The notes: a model not told the origin generated them from the sequence alone. A stretch of 64,000 nt of DNA from Nannobrachium achirus (GCA_963921795.1 OY997641.1:53361027-53425026), one strand, 5' to 3'. Positions 1 to 11,706 are shown, counted from the first letter of the stretch. Translations and numbers: made by a program.

Positions 1-296
1 TGGGACATTCAGTGGGACATTCCATCCACTGCCTGCCATGTTAATTCAGTTGCTTCATATTGTTATTCTGTGGGCTCAATTCTAATTTCAAACTTTGTTT
101 CAGTCAATTGGAGTTGCTCAGAGGCAGCATAGTGAATCAGCATGTTTTTAGATGTTTTTATTTCTCAAAAAATTATGTTTTAGCTAATTCAACATAAAAA
201 AGGCGGAACCAGGGCGGGACAAGGCAGATCGAGCCTGCTGGTTGGTCAGTCAGGAACCAACCAGGAGGCTAACAAGGGGTGGTAACTCAGTCCCAC
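1..296. other. Unassigned AT-rich DNA
   Basis: No convincing gene, exon or repeat boundary is seen here. The opening bases contain a short direct repeat of TGGGACATTC, and the remainder is AT-rich. A short open frame on the plus strand has no recognisable domain. Confidence 0.5.
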
Positions 297-405
297 TCCC
301 TGGATTCCGGACTTTTACTTGTAAGGGAGTACTTCTACTTTGCAGTATTGATACTTTTGCTCAAGTAAGGACATTTAGTACTTTTTCCACCACTGTTAGC
401 GTTAC
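297..405. repeat. Remnant of the ACTTTTACTT / CCACCACTG repeat
   Basis: Text such as GGACTTTTACTTG, GATACTTTTGCTCAAGTA and AGTACTTTTTCCACCACTG belongs to a family that recurs at about 12876-12990, 18965-19060, 36190-36475, 47590-47775 and 53095-53210. Such sequences are common in fish, and the CCACCACTG end resembles a hAT terminus. The assignment to hAT is from general knowledge, not proven here. Confidence 0.6.
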
Positions 406-644
406 AGTTAAAGGGTTAAATGGTGGCAGGGCAGGAAGGTCAGGCGTGGTGGTCGTGTCGAGAGGTCAAGGGTTAGAAAATCAATTCAGTCGATGGAGAT
501 CAATGGAGGGTCCTACACACTGGAGTGTGTGTTAGCAGGGTATAGGGATGCAGCTATTGATTATTCCCTTAGCGATTATTTTTATTGATTTACTTTGTCT
601 ATGAAAATCCAGAGGCCTGTTTTTATTTTAAAATATATATATAC

Positions 645-1085
645 CAGTAAGATTCCCTAATCGGGAGATAAGCGCCCGTCAGGTTGCATACACAAACTAT
701 GGAAGGCAATTGTAGCCAATCAGGAGGGGAATATGGGAAATGGGACAGATCCATGTTGATGACATGCATGACTTGAGATACTGTGTACCGCTTTGCGTGA
801 TTTTAGGGCAACATCTGTAGGAGCAGTGTCCAAAAATGTGTCTTGCAAGAATCTGCCTCATGGTGGCGCTAGAAGAGGTCCATGTGAGAAATGAGGGGTG
901 GTTTGCCAGCCAAAGAGTGTGTGTGCAAATTTTGGCATGGATAGGGGCAACGGTGGCAGATATATGAGTAGGGGAAAAGTGTGATGCCACGCGACGTCAC
1001 GTGACGTCACGCGACATGGCGTGACTGACAAACAGACAGACAACCGGTGGAGGTTTTGATAGTAACTGCGACCTGACGATTGCAA
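645..1085 (+). mobile_element. Family Q element, short copy
   Basis: The element starts CAGTAAGATTCCCTAATCGG and ends near GCGACCTGACGATTGCA. The internal text about a gattttagggcaa stretch, TGTAGGAGCAGTGTCCAAAA and GGTGGCGCTAGAAGAGG matches the longer copy at 54579-55574 in the same order. Both ends carry short self-complementary GCGACC-type motifs. No clear target duplication is seen. The superfamily is unknown. Confidence 0.6.
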
Positions 1086-1579
1086 TCAACAAATCGATCT
1101 ACCACTTGGGCGTCTGTTTTAAACGCTGTAGCACATCTGCGTTGCGCAGACACAGTGAAAATTGTAGGTCATACAGTACAAGCCCACAAGAGCTTGTAGA
1201 TTGGTTATTTTCAGTAATCTTTGTACATTTTTCAATTGTTTGGAAGAAATATGCCCAAAATAGGGATTGATTATTAATGTATTATTACTATCTTTTAATG
1301 TTTTTTTTTTCATATTAGATTAAATCAATTCGTTTATATTACTCAGTCCAATCAATGAAGGTTTGTCAGAGAGGTAGTCAGTGGTCGTGTGTGAGATAAT
1401 CCGAGTGTCAGCACATGTGTCCGCGCCTCCGTAAGTGCTCCCGCCGCGCGTGTGCGCGAGTGTGCGTGCGTGCGCCGTGCGTGCCTGTGTTCCCATTTAC
1501 TGTAAATCATCAAATGAAAAGAAGAATTAAGAGTAAGAAGAAGAAAAAAGGAGGCAGGTGATAAAACAGGAGGGAGAGC

Positions 1580-1582
<3 letters not shown>

Positions 1583-1641
<59 letters not shown>

Positions 1642-1722
1642 CAGATTGCGAGACGGGAAACCAGACGAGAAGAGTGTAAGAGCACGAGAGAGAGAAAAAG
1701 AGAGGGGGGGGGGGGGGGGGGG
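1583..1722. repeat. (AG)n array and a G19 run
   Basis: A near-perfect AG array runs to about 1641. Mixed purine sequence follows, then 19 consecutive G at 1704-1722. Confidence 0.95.
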
Positions 1723-1813
1723 CTACTTTAGATAAGGAAAGTGCAGAGGTTCAAGTCTCTCCCGAGAGTGTGTATTATTATTTTTTAAACAATCCTCTCC
1801 TCTGCCCCCCATC

Positions 1814-1942
<129 letters not shown>

Positions 1943-2157
1943 CACTGTGTGTCACTCATTGACCATACATGAAGATAGTTACATTTTTTACAAACATTAT
2001 GTTATTGTTTTTCTCGATTGATATTCCTATGCATTTGTTATATTGTTGTTGATGTACTGACATATTATATTGCTTATTATAGTGATGTATTACCTGCTTA
2101 TTTTGAGTTGCTTTGGATTAAAAGCGTCTGCTAAATGCCTAAACTGTAAACTGTAAA

Positions 2158-2330
<173 letters not shown>

Positions 2331-2459
2331 GGATAGAGACACGTGTCCTCAGTTTGAATTCAACTTGACAAAAGGAGTTAATTGTGACACTGTGCGTACA
2401 TACATACCTCCATGGTTTGGTGTGAACGCACTGGTATTCACGTAAAGCGTTGTGATGAA

Positions 2460-2559
2460 TCCATCCCATAATTGAAGCCTCGCCGCGCCGCGTTTCAGCC
2501 GCGCTGTTTCCTCCGCTACGAGGCAGCCCTATACACCAGGCTGCAGCTCACACTGCAAT

Positions 2560-2641
<82 letters not shown>

Positions 2642-2785
2642 GCACACACACGCACACACACCTCCTTTCCCCCGCCTCTCTCTCTCTCTCCTCCTCCGAT
2701 CCTCTCTCTCTCTCTCTCTCATTCACTCTCATCGTTCGGCTTGCACTGGACTCGCCGCTGCTGCATAGAGCCACGCGTTACACCA

Positions 2786-2816
<31 letters not shown>

Positions 2817-2847
2817 TGCGCGCGCACACGCACTTACACCCTCACGC

Positions 2848-2893
<46 letters not shown>

Positions 2894-3103
2894 GCGTAGG
2901 CGCATGCACTCACGCGCACAGACACACACACACACACACACGCTCCCCGCCGCGCGCACTGACGGAGACTTGGTGATGCTTTTCGCGGGGATTTGACAGC
3001 AAGAGGAGAAGATTGCCGGAAAACTGATCAGAAAAAAGACAGAAAGAGGGAAAAAAGAGAGAGAAAGAGAGAAAGAAAGAGAGAGAGAGAGAGAGAAAGA
3101 AAG
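2460..3103 (+). other. Candidate GC-rich promoter and untranslated first exon
   Basis: This stretch is rich in CpG (GCCTCGCCGCGCCGCG, CGCTCCCCGCCGCGCGC) and is broken by CA and CT arrays (about 2561-2635, 2677-2720, 2794-2814, 2850-2890, 2922-2941). The non-repetitive text after 2942 runs through a purine-rich tract to AAG|GTGAGC at 3103/3104, a strong splice donor. No long reading frame is credible, so it would be 5' untranslated sequence. A host first exon is inferred; a chance donor in repeat-rich DNA is the alternative. Confidence 0.35.
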
Positions 3104-3227
3104 GTGAGCACCCGCTCAACATCTCTCTGGCGTTTGTAATTTGTTTGTACGGTTTTATGTTTTTTTTATTTAATTTTTTTCGCTGCGGAGCACGAATTCC
3201 TCGCCTGGCGTTTTTTTTTTTCTCCAG

Positions 3228-3503
3228 AAAGAGAAAGATCTATTTACTGGTGTGTGGAGGAGTCTGATCAGAGAACGAGGGATTGGACCAGAGACTAAAG
3301 CGGAAGGCTAGAGAGCCACGGAAAAGAGGAGGAGAGAAAAAAGAGGAAGAGAAAGAGAAGGAAGAGAAGGAAGGAAGGAAGGAAAGGAAGGAGACACGGG
3401 CTCCTGAAGGCTCCCTTGGAGAAAGTGTCACAACTTTGTGTGAAAGTACGAGAAGAAGGCATTGTGTCACCGCTGTCCACTAGCCATGATGATGTATCTA
3501 TGG
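3228..3503 (+). CDS. Candidate second exon with start codon of an unidentified host gene
   Basis: The left edge is a good acceptor: ten or more T followed by CTCCAG ending at 3227, which leaves a short 124-base intron after the donor at 3103. The right edge is TGG|GTGAGT at 3503/3504. Three successive ATGs at 3486, 3489 and 3492, in a GCC context, open a frame that reads Met-Met-Met-Tyr-Leu-Trp and ends exactly at the donor in phase 0. If real, this exon is nearly all 5' untranslated and supplies only six codons, perhaps the start of a signal peptide, with the next exon beyond a large intron. I do not recognise the gene. The middle is a purine-rich GAAGGAAG tract, which can create spurious exons. 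Only the start codons and splice signals support the call. Confidence 0.3.
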
Positions 3504-3523
3504 GTGAGTACACACTGTGTGCA

Positions 3524-3668
3524 CTGTGTGTGTGTGTGTGTGTGTGCGTGTGTGCGTGTGCGCGTGCGCTACAATGTGGGCCCTTCAAATTGTCTCCCTC
3601 GGATGTGATAGTGTACTTACAGAATATGTTTGTAACGTGCCCGCCTGCCTACTGTGTGTGTGTGTGTG

Positions 3669-3760
<92 letters not shown>

Positions 3761-3778
3761 TGTGTGTGTCTGTGTGTG
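3524..3778. repeat. Two (GT)n arrays separated by 80 bases
   Basis: A GT/GCGT array (about 3524-3570) and a longer GT array (about 3653-3778) flank a short unique spacer. Confidence 0.95.
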
Positions 3779-4173
3779 TATGTTGCGGCTGCTCATATGT
3801 GTTGTTGCCGCGCCGCCGTGTTGGACAGCTCTATCAGCATCCGTTGGTTTTGGCCAATACGCCGCTTGTTTTTTTTATTTATTATTTTTTTTGCAAATGA
3901 ATTTCTGTGTTTTCTTCATCAAATCGTTGTCTGGCAATAAAGCAGAGTTGCAGCCTAATGAGTTTGTAACTGCATTTCCTCCCCACATAAAAAAAAAGAA
4001 AAAGCGCATTAACAGACCGGGTGTGGGGGGTGGAGGGGGATCTTTTAATGCGACGCTCGCCGTGCCATGTTTCGGTTGCCTTTTTGATGGCTTCGGTTGA
4101 TAAGTGAGTCTGGGAAAGTAACAAACGCACACGTATGCACCGGTAATGAAGAGTCATGTTTATTTTTCACATA

Positions 4174-4432
4174 TCGTCACTGTCGGGCAGAAACCTCGTA
4201 TCTCCCAAGTTTCAAATGTGTACATTTTTTCGCAAAGTAAAGCCCTGCTTCACCATACGAGGCCGTCGCACAAGAGTAGTGAAAACAGCAGATCTACAAG
4301 CACACAACGCCTCGCGGGGCGAGGCGTTGTGTGCTTGTAGATCGGCTGTTTTCACTAGTCTAAATCGTTTTAAAATGATAAATACAAAACAAACGGTTTT
4401 GGACGTACACGGTTTCCACCCGACAACAACGT
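4174..4432 (+). mobile_element. Family A MITE, copy 1
   Basis: The left end is TCGTCACTGTCGGGCAG and the right end is the imperfect inverse, CCACCCGACAACAACG. Near the middle lies the palindrome with arms GCAGATCTACAAGC and GCTTGTAGATCGGC and loop stems CACACAACGCCTCGC. TA precedes the left end. There is no coding capacity, so it must be moved in trans. TA duplication would suit a Tc1/mariner-like source. Confidence 0.75.
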
Positions 4433-4859
4433 TATCGTGGAAGTCGTCAAAACTGTGGGCCAGGGTGTGAGAGTGATCTAGGGTCAGATGAAGAGGTTTT
4501 TATTTTGTCTCTCCAACGGACTGCAGGGCTCACATGCTTCCGACACAGGCATGGAAGCGGGGAGAACAGGGGAGGAGGAAGAACGAGCAAAAGGCCTTCG
4601 CAACTCATTCTTTTTGGGGTTTTTTCCCATCTTTCTGGCCTTTTAAGATAGATAGGCCTTTATTGATCTGTGTGGGGCGGGCGGGATTCAGTCGCCAAGA
4701 GACAGCACAGCACAGCAGCTAAAGTGCAGACGCTTCTCTAAAGATACGAGAATACACTTGTGTGACCCGTGCGGTGTCATTACCTTTGTTACAAGATACA
4801 CTTTTGTCGCTCCGCAGAAGGAGAACGTGTCCCCTCGCGTATAACGGGGCTGCTTGCGC

Positions 4860-4937
4860 TCTCTCTCTCTCTCTCTCCCCCCCCTTTTTCTGCATTTATT
4901 CCAACATTTATTGTGGAATGAGAGTAGAGAGAGAGAG

Positions 4938-4968
<31 letters not shown>

Positions 4969-4971
4969 TGG
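4860..4971. repeat. (CT)n and (GA)n arrays in inverted order
   Basis: A CT array at about 4860-4877 and GA/CA arrays at about 4927-4971 lie 50 bases apart and could fold back on each other. Confidence 0.85.
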
Positions 4972-5031
4972 AGAAAGACAGTCGGTACACTAAAATGTGG
5001 AGCATTGCATATTAGCTGGGTCATTTATGGC

Positions 5032-5599
5032 ACTTCCGTGACCACAGGAGCGAAGGTCCGTTTCTCAATGGATTTGTCATCAAGGAGGGTTATTAAAAAA
5101 AATTGGCCAGGGTATATTTTTCAAAATGGTGGGGAAAATGTTTGACAGCTACGGTCATTTTCAGTCTCATTCACTTACTATACACTATAAAGGAAAAAAT
5201 GACTCCCAAAAAATCTGCTTTAAGTGGGATGTGAGGGGTCAAACTAGGGGTTTTTAATTATTTTGAATCCATTGCAAGCATTTGTTTTGCACGAAAAACA
5301 TTCCTTGGGCAAGAAATGGCCCCACAAAACGATGGTTTAGTGATGAGTCATCAATTTTCACAGTCTTTTGGGGTCCGTTTTTAGCCCCCTCACATGATCC
5401 CACTTAAAGCAGATTTTTTGGGAGTCATTTTTTCCTTTATAGTGTAAGTGAATGAGACTGAAAATTACCCAAGCTGTCAAACATTTCCCCCGCCATTTTA
5501 AAAAATACACCCCGGCCAAATTTGTTTAATAACCCTCCTAGATGACAAATCGAGAATCGAAATTGAGAAACGGACCTTCGCTCTCTTGGTCACGGAAGT
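5032..5599. mobile_element. Large foldback element with arms of about 210-240 bases
   Basis: The left arm starts ACTTCCGTGACC and the right arm ends GGTCACGGAAGT. The arms mirror each other for over 200 bases, including GGTCCGTTTCTCAAT / ATTGAGAAACGGACC and AAAAAATCTGCTTTAAGTGG with its inverse. About 120 bases separate them. There is no reading frame. A truncated relative lies at 26240-26575. Target duplication is not clear. Confidence 0.75.
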
Positions 5600-5844
5600 A
5601 TCGGATTTGCCCCAACAATATAGCGCTGGATATTCAAAAACAAGCTGATATGCACGCGCTTGCTTGTGCTTCTGTTTTTGAAAATGTTAATTTTTTTTTA
5701 TCAATCTTGAAAGTGTGAAAACTACACTGATGTAGAAGGCATTTTGTCGAAGGGGCCTCAGGTCTTTAAGATCGCTGTGGACCTCACAGCGTAGAGCTTT
5801 GATTCCTCTGGTGTTTGTGATAGTAGATGTTGGTGGAGAGAGGG

Positions 5845-6413
5845 CAGGGACGTGCTGGCCATTGGGAAAAGCGGGACAACTTCCGAACGGCCGGTTCATT
5901 CCCGGCCGGTCCCGGCCGGTCCATTAGGAAAAAAATTAAAATAAAATGTCGTTCTTCGTTCCATTTTGGGGGCTGGGTGGCCAACAAAGTAAATCGTCAC
6001 TGTCGGGCAGAAACCTCGTATCTCCAAGTTTAAAATGTGTACATTTTTTCGCAAAGCAAAGCCCTGCTTCATCATACAAGGCCGTCACACAAAAGTAGTG
6101 AAAACAGCAGATCTACAAGCACACAACGCCTCGCGGTGCGAGGCGTTGTGTGCTTGTAGATCGGCTGTTTTCACTAGTTTAAATCATTTTTAAAATGATA
6201 AATACAAAACAAACGGTTTTGGACATACAAGGTTTCCACCCGACAACAACGAAATATAACTCATGTAATTGGCCCACTGGCTTGTCACTTGTCATGATCT
6301 GAAATGGCAAATCATTGAGTAGCAGCAGCGCTATAGAGAGAGATCTCTAGAGCGCAATAAGGGCCTCTCCAACTCTTTTTCCCGGGCTGAATCAGGGGCC
6401 CAGCACGTCCCTG
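5845..6413 (+). mobile_element. Family E hAT-like element, copy 1
   Basis: The termini are CAGGGACGTGCTGG and CCAGCACGTCCCTG. Flanking octamers AGAGAGGG and AGAGAGAG match at 7 of 8, as expected of a hAT target duplication. A whole family A MITE (5994-6252) sits inside. The right part contains GCCCACTGGCTTGTCAC and CTCCAACTCTTTTTCCCGGG, shared with the other E copies. No transposase is encoded. Confidence 0.85.
5994..6252 (+). mobile_element. Family A MITE, copy 2, nested in family E
   Basis: Left end TCGTCACTGTCGGGCAG, central GATCTACAAGC palindrome with CGCGGTGCG loop, right end CCACCCGACAACAACGA. It begins 149 bases from the E left end, almost exactly as in the other complete E copies. 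Confidence 0.8.
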
Positions 6414-7745
6414 AGAGAGAGAGACCCGGGGATCACTATACCACTCAATGCACTGTGATGTTGGTGGCATGCACATGCACACATAGACATCAAAGGGGGC
6501 TTGAGCCCCTGCCCTTCTTTTATCCGTCTGTAAAAAAGCGCCCTCTCTCCAGACCTTGAATGCAGTCGCATCGCGACGCGTTGTGAGCTTGTAGATCGGC
6601 TATTTCCACTATCAATGTTCTTTTTTAAGTATAAAGTTGTCAAATATGTCAGTAATTTCTTTGCACATTTAGGTTATGTGTCATAATTGCCATGTGCAAC
6701 TTCAAAGCCTAAAAGCCAGACGGAAACGTAATTGTCAACGACAAGAACACAATTAAATCGTCAAGCGCAATTATTCGAGTGACAATTAATCGTCATGTGA
6801 AATGACATAATCGTGACAGCCCTACACTCAATGCACTGTGATGTTGGTGGAGAAAGAGACCCAGGGATCATGACGCCACTCAATGCACTGTGATGGCCAC
6901 CATGCTGGGCTGTTGAACCGGCTGCGAGCAAGGCTGCGGCGGGGTGGTGTGCCATGCATGCGCTCTCTATGCAGCACTGGAGGCTATGCAGTGTAAGTGA
7001 GGCCAGCTCGCATTGTGTGAAAGCAGCCCTGTGACCATGCAGCAGCAGGCGCTTATGGAGTACGTTAGACTTTACACAAAAGAAACTGAGGGAGAAGTAT
7101 AAAGGACGCATCGGCTGTTTTTGATGGAGAACAGAAAGCAGAATCTGAACCGGTCTGTGTTTGTCACCTCACAGGTTGACAGGTGTAAAGAAATGGATGG
7201 AATTATTATTATGATTGTTATTGTTTTCTTAGCTCCATTATGTAATTTTCAGTGAAAAAAAAGGTTTCCCCCGAAAGAACAGATTTCTCATCCAAACATG
7301 AAATAAATTCCTTCAAATGAGAAACTGAGAAGTACCAAAAATTAGACTATAGGATTTCTTTACTTTCTCGAAAATCTGTTTTTGCAGTGCAGAAAATTTA
7401 ATTATCATAATAGCAGAGCTTACGAAGACATAAAGACATGAAGTAGGGCTTAAAGGGGATGAAACCTTAGGCTGGTTCATAGTTTGTTTTCCATTTTATG
7501 TAAAAAAAACAAAAAACATGGCAGGCTGCATAAAACTGACCTCATATGGGGGACCGAGAGAAGGAGAGCAAGCAAGGAGAAGAGCATAGGAAAGAAACGG
7601 GTTATTGATTGAATAATTGATTGAATCAATCACCAAGTCAAGAGAAATATCATAGATTTGTGCATGTATAAATATAGCATAAAAAGTCCCAGGTACGCAA
7701 GGTGCATATTTTGTTTATAATAAAATAACAGCGCATCGGTAAAAA
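6414..7745. other. Mixed repeat debris, no gene
   Basis: The sequence ACTCAATGCACTGTGATG occurs three times (about 6441, 6830, 6880) with similar flanks, a local duplication. Bases 6466-6612 resemble the element at 24764-25090 (GGGGGCTTGAGCCCCTGCCC) and contain a half hairpin, GTTGTGAGCTTGTAGATCGG. From 6900 to 7745 I see only AT-rich unique sequence. Confidence 0.5.
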
Positions 7746-7750
7746 ATTAA

Positions 7751-8018
7751 GGGCTGTAGTGGCTCAGGGGTAGAGTGGCCGAATGGAGAACTTGTGAGGT
7801 TCCCAGTTCGATCCCAGGCTCCTCCAGAGTTAGTGTCGAAGTGTCCTTGAGCAAGACTCTGAACCCCTAGTTGCTCCTGATGAGCAGGTTGGTGCTTGGT
7901 GCCTTGCATGGTTTCCTCCACCATCGTGTGTATGAATTTGTGTGCGAATGGGTGAATGTAATGCACAATCTCGGTAAAGCGCTTTGGAATAAAGCGCTAT
8001 ATAAATGCACCATTTACC
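7751..8018 (+). mobile_element. tRNA-derived SINE
   Basis: The head GTGGCTCAGGGGTAGAGTGG resembles a pol III A box and GTTCGATCCC a B box, spaced as in a tRNA. The body TGTCCTTGAGCAAGACTCTG and the tail AAGCGCTTTGG...AAAGCGCTATATAAATG are typical of fish SINEs whose 3' ends match L2-type LINEs. It would be a pol III transcript moved by a LINE in trans. Confidence 0.8.
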
Positions 8019-8051
8019 ATGTGAAATGGTCTGCATAAGGAAGGTAGAATA

Positions 8052-8303
8052 TCGTCGTTGTCGGGCGGAAACCTCGTATCTCCAAGTTTCAAATGTGTAT
8101 GTTCTTTCGCAAAGTAAAGCCCTGCTTCATCATACAAGGCCGTCTCACAAAGGTAGTGAAAACAGCCGATCTACAAGCACACAACGCCTCGTGGTGCGAG
8201 GCGTTGTGTGCTTTTAGCTTGTCTGTTTTCACTAGTTTAACTCATTTTTTGTAAATGATAGATGCAAAACGAACGGTTTGGGACATACAAGGTTTCCTAC
8301 GAT
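8052..8303 (+). mobile_element. Family A MITE, copy 3
   Basis: It starts TCGTCGTTGTCGGGCGGAAA after TA and carries the central palindrome with CTCGTGGTGCGAG loop. The right arm has mutated to TGCTTTTAGCTTGTCTG, and the right terminus is shortened to GGTTTCCTACGA. Confidence 0.7.
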
Positions 8304-8503
8304 ATGCTAAATCCAACACAGTACAAAAGACAGTCCATCAAATGCTCGAAGGATGAGAGATGAGAAAATAAATAAATAGGTTATTGCCTTCCTTGAGTTC
8401 AGGGGCATCAGGCAGCCTTTCACATCAAATGTTTTATTTTTTTGCAGACAGGCTTCACAAAACACGACCAACACAAAGTCAAGAAAAGTGCTGTAGGACC
8501 CAA
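8304..8503. other. No feature seen
   Basis: AT-rich sequence without recognisable repeat ends or coding potential. Confidence 0.4.
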
Positions 8504-9014
8504 GGGGGGGGGGGGGGGGGGTAGTGGGACTGAGTTACTAGGGCCCAAGGTGGAGGGGCCCTAATTATTGTATACTTTAGTTATTGAAAAATAGCAGATA
8601 TACAAGCTCACAGAGAGCTGAGAGCTTGTAGATCTGCTATTTTTGAAAAGTCGTGAAAATGTGTGCAAATCTATGAATATAATGTATATGTATGAACATT
8701 TGTAACTCAAATTTTGCTTCGGGGGGGGGGGGGACCCTGGAACTAAATATTTTGAGATGGGGGTCCTTGGCCAAATACATATCATTTTGGGGGTCCTTCA
8801 GATGAAAAGGTTTGGGCACCAGATTTTTTTCAAAAATAGCAGATCTACAAGCTTGTAGATCTGCTATTTTTCAATAGTTAAAGCACAAAATAACGTGTAA
8901 TAATGCGTTCCCAGTCTAAATGGGTTAAACCCCCATCCCACTATGAAGAACATTCATGGGGGGCCCACAGTGAATACTTGTACCCAGGGCCCAGGATTTG
9001 GTGCGACACCCCTG
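8504..9014 (+). mobile_element. Family D hAT-like element, left end lost, carrying a family C unit
   Basis: A G-run replaces the left end. GTGGGACTGAGTTACTAGGG and GGTGGAGGGGCCCTA then match the copy at 27067. The right end reads GTGCGACACCCCTG. Between them lies a C unit with two hairpins: 8585-8645 (loop CTCACAGAGAGCTGAGAG) and a perfect loop-less one at 8826-8876. The text GGTCCTTGGCCAAATACATA is shared with the other C units. Confidence 0.7.
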
Positions 9015-9194
9015 CACGCACGACCAGGTTCAGCTGATCAGAGGGACCTGAAATGGTTGGACGTTATCATCACTTTATATGGTGCAGGGGGGAAAATACA
9101 TGTATTAATTCAAAAAAATAAAACACACCAGTCCTGCAGCAATATAACGGAGCTACGTTAATAAGAAAAAAAAGGAGGGTGAAATAGAAACCCC

Positions 9195-9390
9195 GTCCGA
9201 TGTTAGATTAGATTGCACTTTTATTGTCAGAATTGTCTGAAATATTTCTTGCGCCACAAGCGATACTCTGTTCCATACACTACAGAGGCTGACAGGCAGG
9301 CAATGAAGGTACCGTTGGTGCCTGTTGAGATTGGCACAGTTTCTGGGGCAACCTGCCAAGCTCACACATGTCACGCGTGTCTTCTTTTTT
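9195..9390 (-). mobile_element. Probable 3' tail of a non-LTR retrotransposon
   Basis: Read on the minus strand the segment ends AAAAGTGCAATCTAATCTAA, a tail pattern seen in some fish LINEs. Upstream is a short open frame without motifs I recognise. Confidence 0.4.
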
Positions 9391-9852
9391 TTAGTTTTTT
9401 ACTCTCAAAAAGCGCCTGCAATGTAGTGCATTTGAAACCACATTGCAACTACAATAGGGTGATCACTGCTTGCCTCCTGTGAATTGTTTTATTTTTATTT
9501 TTGTTTATTTTCTTTTTATTTCGTTGCTGAGTGAGGTCAGCAGACAAAGTGACGTGAGTGAGATAGATGAAAAAACCTGGTTGTTTTTGTGAGGAATAGC
9601 TTCAGTGAAAAAGTGAGTTGTTGTTTGTCCAGACTCGACTCCAGAGATCTTGAAGTTGTGTGAATGTCGGTCTCTGTGGGGGGTATTTATATGCAAATAT
9701 CCTGGCCAATGACATTGTAATACTAAACAATAGGATCCAATGATGATGTTAATGTGAAAAAAGAACAGGAAAACAAATGATTTAATACTAAATAATCTTT
9801 TTTTGATAAAATAAAAATGTGTCCAACAAGCGACAGTGGGCCTTGCAGGGTT
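9391..9852. other. No gene seen
   Basis: AT-rich sequence without a convincing repeat boundary. Confidence 0.4.
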
Positions 9853-9966
9853 AACTCTGAGAGTGTACAAATGGAACCAAATGGACCCGTGAGTGATCCA
9901 TTTGTACACTCTCAGAGTTGGTTAAAAGAGGCCTTTAAGGTTCCTTTTGCACACTCTCAGAGTTAC
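9853..9966. repeat. Inverted AACTCTGAGAGTGTACAAAT repeat
   Basis: The arm at 9853-9874 is mirrored at 9898-9919, and a third, half copy (CACACTCTCAGAGTT) lies at 9951-9965. A single copy of AACTCTGAGAGTGG occurs at about 34366. This may be the core of a palindromic MITE. Confidence 0.6.
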
Positions 9967-10062
9967 AGACCCTTGCGGTCCCATTTGCACAGAGCTGTTC
10001 AGAGTTAAATCAACACTGAGGATTCAACTGAGTGAGGGTCAGCTTAGGACAGGAGGATAAAG

Positions 10063-10063
10063 A

Positions 10064-10157
<94 letters not shown>
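10063..10157. repeat. (CA)n microsatellite
   Basis: About 47 uninterrupted CA units. Confidence 0.98.
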
Positions 10158-10158
<1 letters not shown>

Positions 10159-10224
10159 TGGCTATTGTGTGGCTTTGGGAGAAAAGAAAGAAAAAAAAAA
10201 CACCTAATTACTTGTTTTTGCTTG

Positions 10225-10500
10225 AACGCAACGAAAAGTCCATCTTTTATTGGGATGTTTCAATTTATTCATATGCATACACCGACGTCATTTGTGAGCA
10301 ATTAACCTCCCTGGCCGTGACTTGTGTCTCCGCCGTCGCTTCTTTGCGCGCGCGCGTGCACACGTGTGTGCGCTCGCGCACGTCAGCCGCAGCCGCGGCG
10401 GCGTCTGCTGGCACTCTGCCTCTCGCACGGCCGCCGGTGATTGCATGCGCACAGTAATAGCTTAATAACAACAATACTTAATCATGATAATAATGACAAT
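10225..10500. other. Unique CpG-containing segment
   Basis: Non-repetitive text with many CpG, followed by AT-rich sequence with ACTTAATCATGATAATAATG. There is no matching copy elsewhere in the window and no credible reading frame. It could be a conserved regulatory element; this rests only on sequence complexity. Confidence 0.3.
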
Positions 10501-10726
10501 AATAGCGAAATAAGCATAACAATGGGGGAGGAATGTGGATGGCCGTGCGGGCTGCGTGCTGGGCGGTCGGCAGGGAAAGCAGCACTTATCTAAAAGGCTG
10601 CGCTGGTGGAAAGGATTACTAAGCAGGCTGCGTTTGCTAGTTTTTAGGTATTTTTACTTAAAGAAGAATTTCAGGGGGGAAACATCTTTCCCACCTTTTA
10701 AAAGTGTCTTTTTGGTCATGTAAACC

Positions 10727-11099
10727 AAGGGTCTTCAACAGGGGGTCCGGGACCCCCTAGGGGGTCCTCCGAGTTACTACAGGGGGGGGGGGGGGGGGGG
10801 GGGTTCTCCAAATCTTTCTGTGATAGAAACATTTTATATTAACCACCTGAACCCTAGCGTCCATATTCTTAGAACTGTAGCCACTGTAGGGGAAAAGGAG
10901 CAGACCAAGTACAGAGTGAAATGTCAAGTTGATTAAGTATTGACAGTTCAAGTGGTTAAATGTCTGAAAACACAAATTGACATGAATCCAAAATACACTG
11001 ATGATTGTGCTGTCAAACGATGAAACTATACTATACACTATGGGTTGTGGGGGTCCCTGCAACTAAGGGGTCCTTGGCCTGAAAACGTTAAGACCCCTG
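10727..11099 (+). mobile_element. Family F hAT-like element, hairpin-free copy
   Basis: The termini are AAGGGTCTTCAAC and GTTAAGACCCCTG. The internal text ACCTGAACCCTAGCGTCCATA and ATGTCTGAAAACACAAATTG aligns in reverse with 19959-20367. Where that copy holds a 75-base hairpin, this one reads GTAGCCACTGTAGGGG (about 10877-10892). A G-run lies at about 10781-10803. Confidence 0.7.
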
Positions 11100-11207
11100 T
11101 AAAGAAACGATGGATGCAGGCACGTAGTGAAAAATGGACTTTCGAGCGATATAAATAACTGGATTAATGATTGAATGACGCGGTCCTGGAGCCCTGGTCA
11201 TGTAGGA

Positions 11208-11517
11208 CAGTAGTTCTCAACCTGTGGGTCGGGACCCCCAGGGGGGTCCCAGAATTATTTTTGGGGGGGTTTGTGAAAATAGCAGCGAGGCGTTGTGAGC
11301 ATGTAGATCTGCTATTTTCACAATGTAACCTGTTATACAAAATGTAATGTCTCAACTCTTAGTGCTTGAAAAGGCCTGAAAAGTTTGTAACCACGGGTGT
11401 AGTACATAGTTATATTAAAATGCAACGATGCCAAGTGCTTGTCAAGTGTGTGTGAGGCCGCCGGTACAAATATGATTATTTTGGGGAGGTCGCAGCCTGA
11501 AACGAATGAGAACCACA
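11208..11517 (+). mobile_element. Family G hAT-like MITE, copy 1
   Basis: The ends are CAGTAGTTCTCAACCTGTGG and ATGAGAACCAC, a hAT-type terminal pattern. GGTCGGGACCCCCAGGGGGG follows the left end. At 11272-11327 it carries the hairpin flanked by TTGTGAAAATAGC and GCTATTTTCACAA, with the left inner arm partly deleted. Confidence 0.65.
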
Positions 11518-11706
11518 GGCGTAGGTCAGGACTCAGGAGCCTATCTCCTGTTTCTGTAGCGTGAGGCGGATTGATGTACAAGTACTGTACTGAAATGAGG
11601 ACTGGTGTGAGGTCACACCAGGGCCCATTTCCTATTGGGCCCCCTCGAGAAGGGGGCGGTACTTTTTGGGAGGCTATATTGTGGAACCAAGAGGTAAAGT
11701 GGTATT

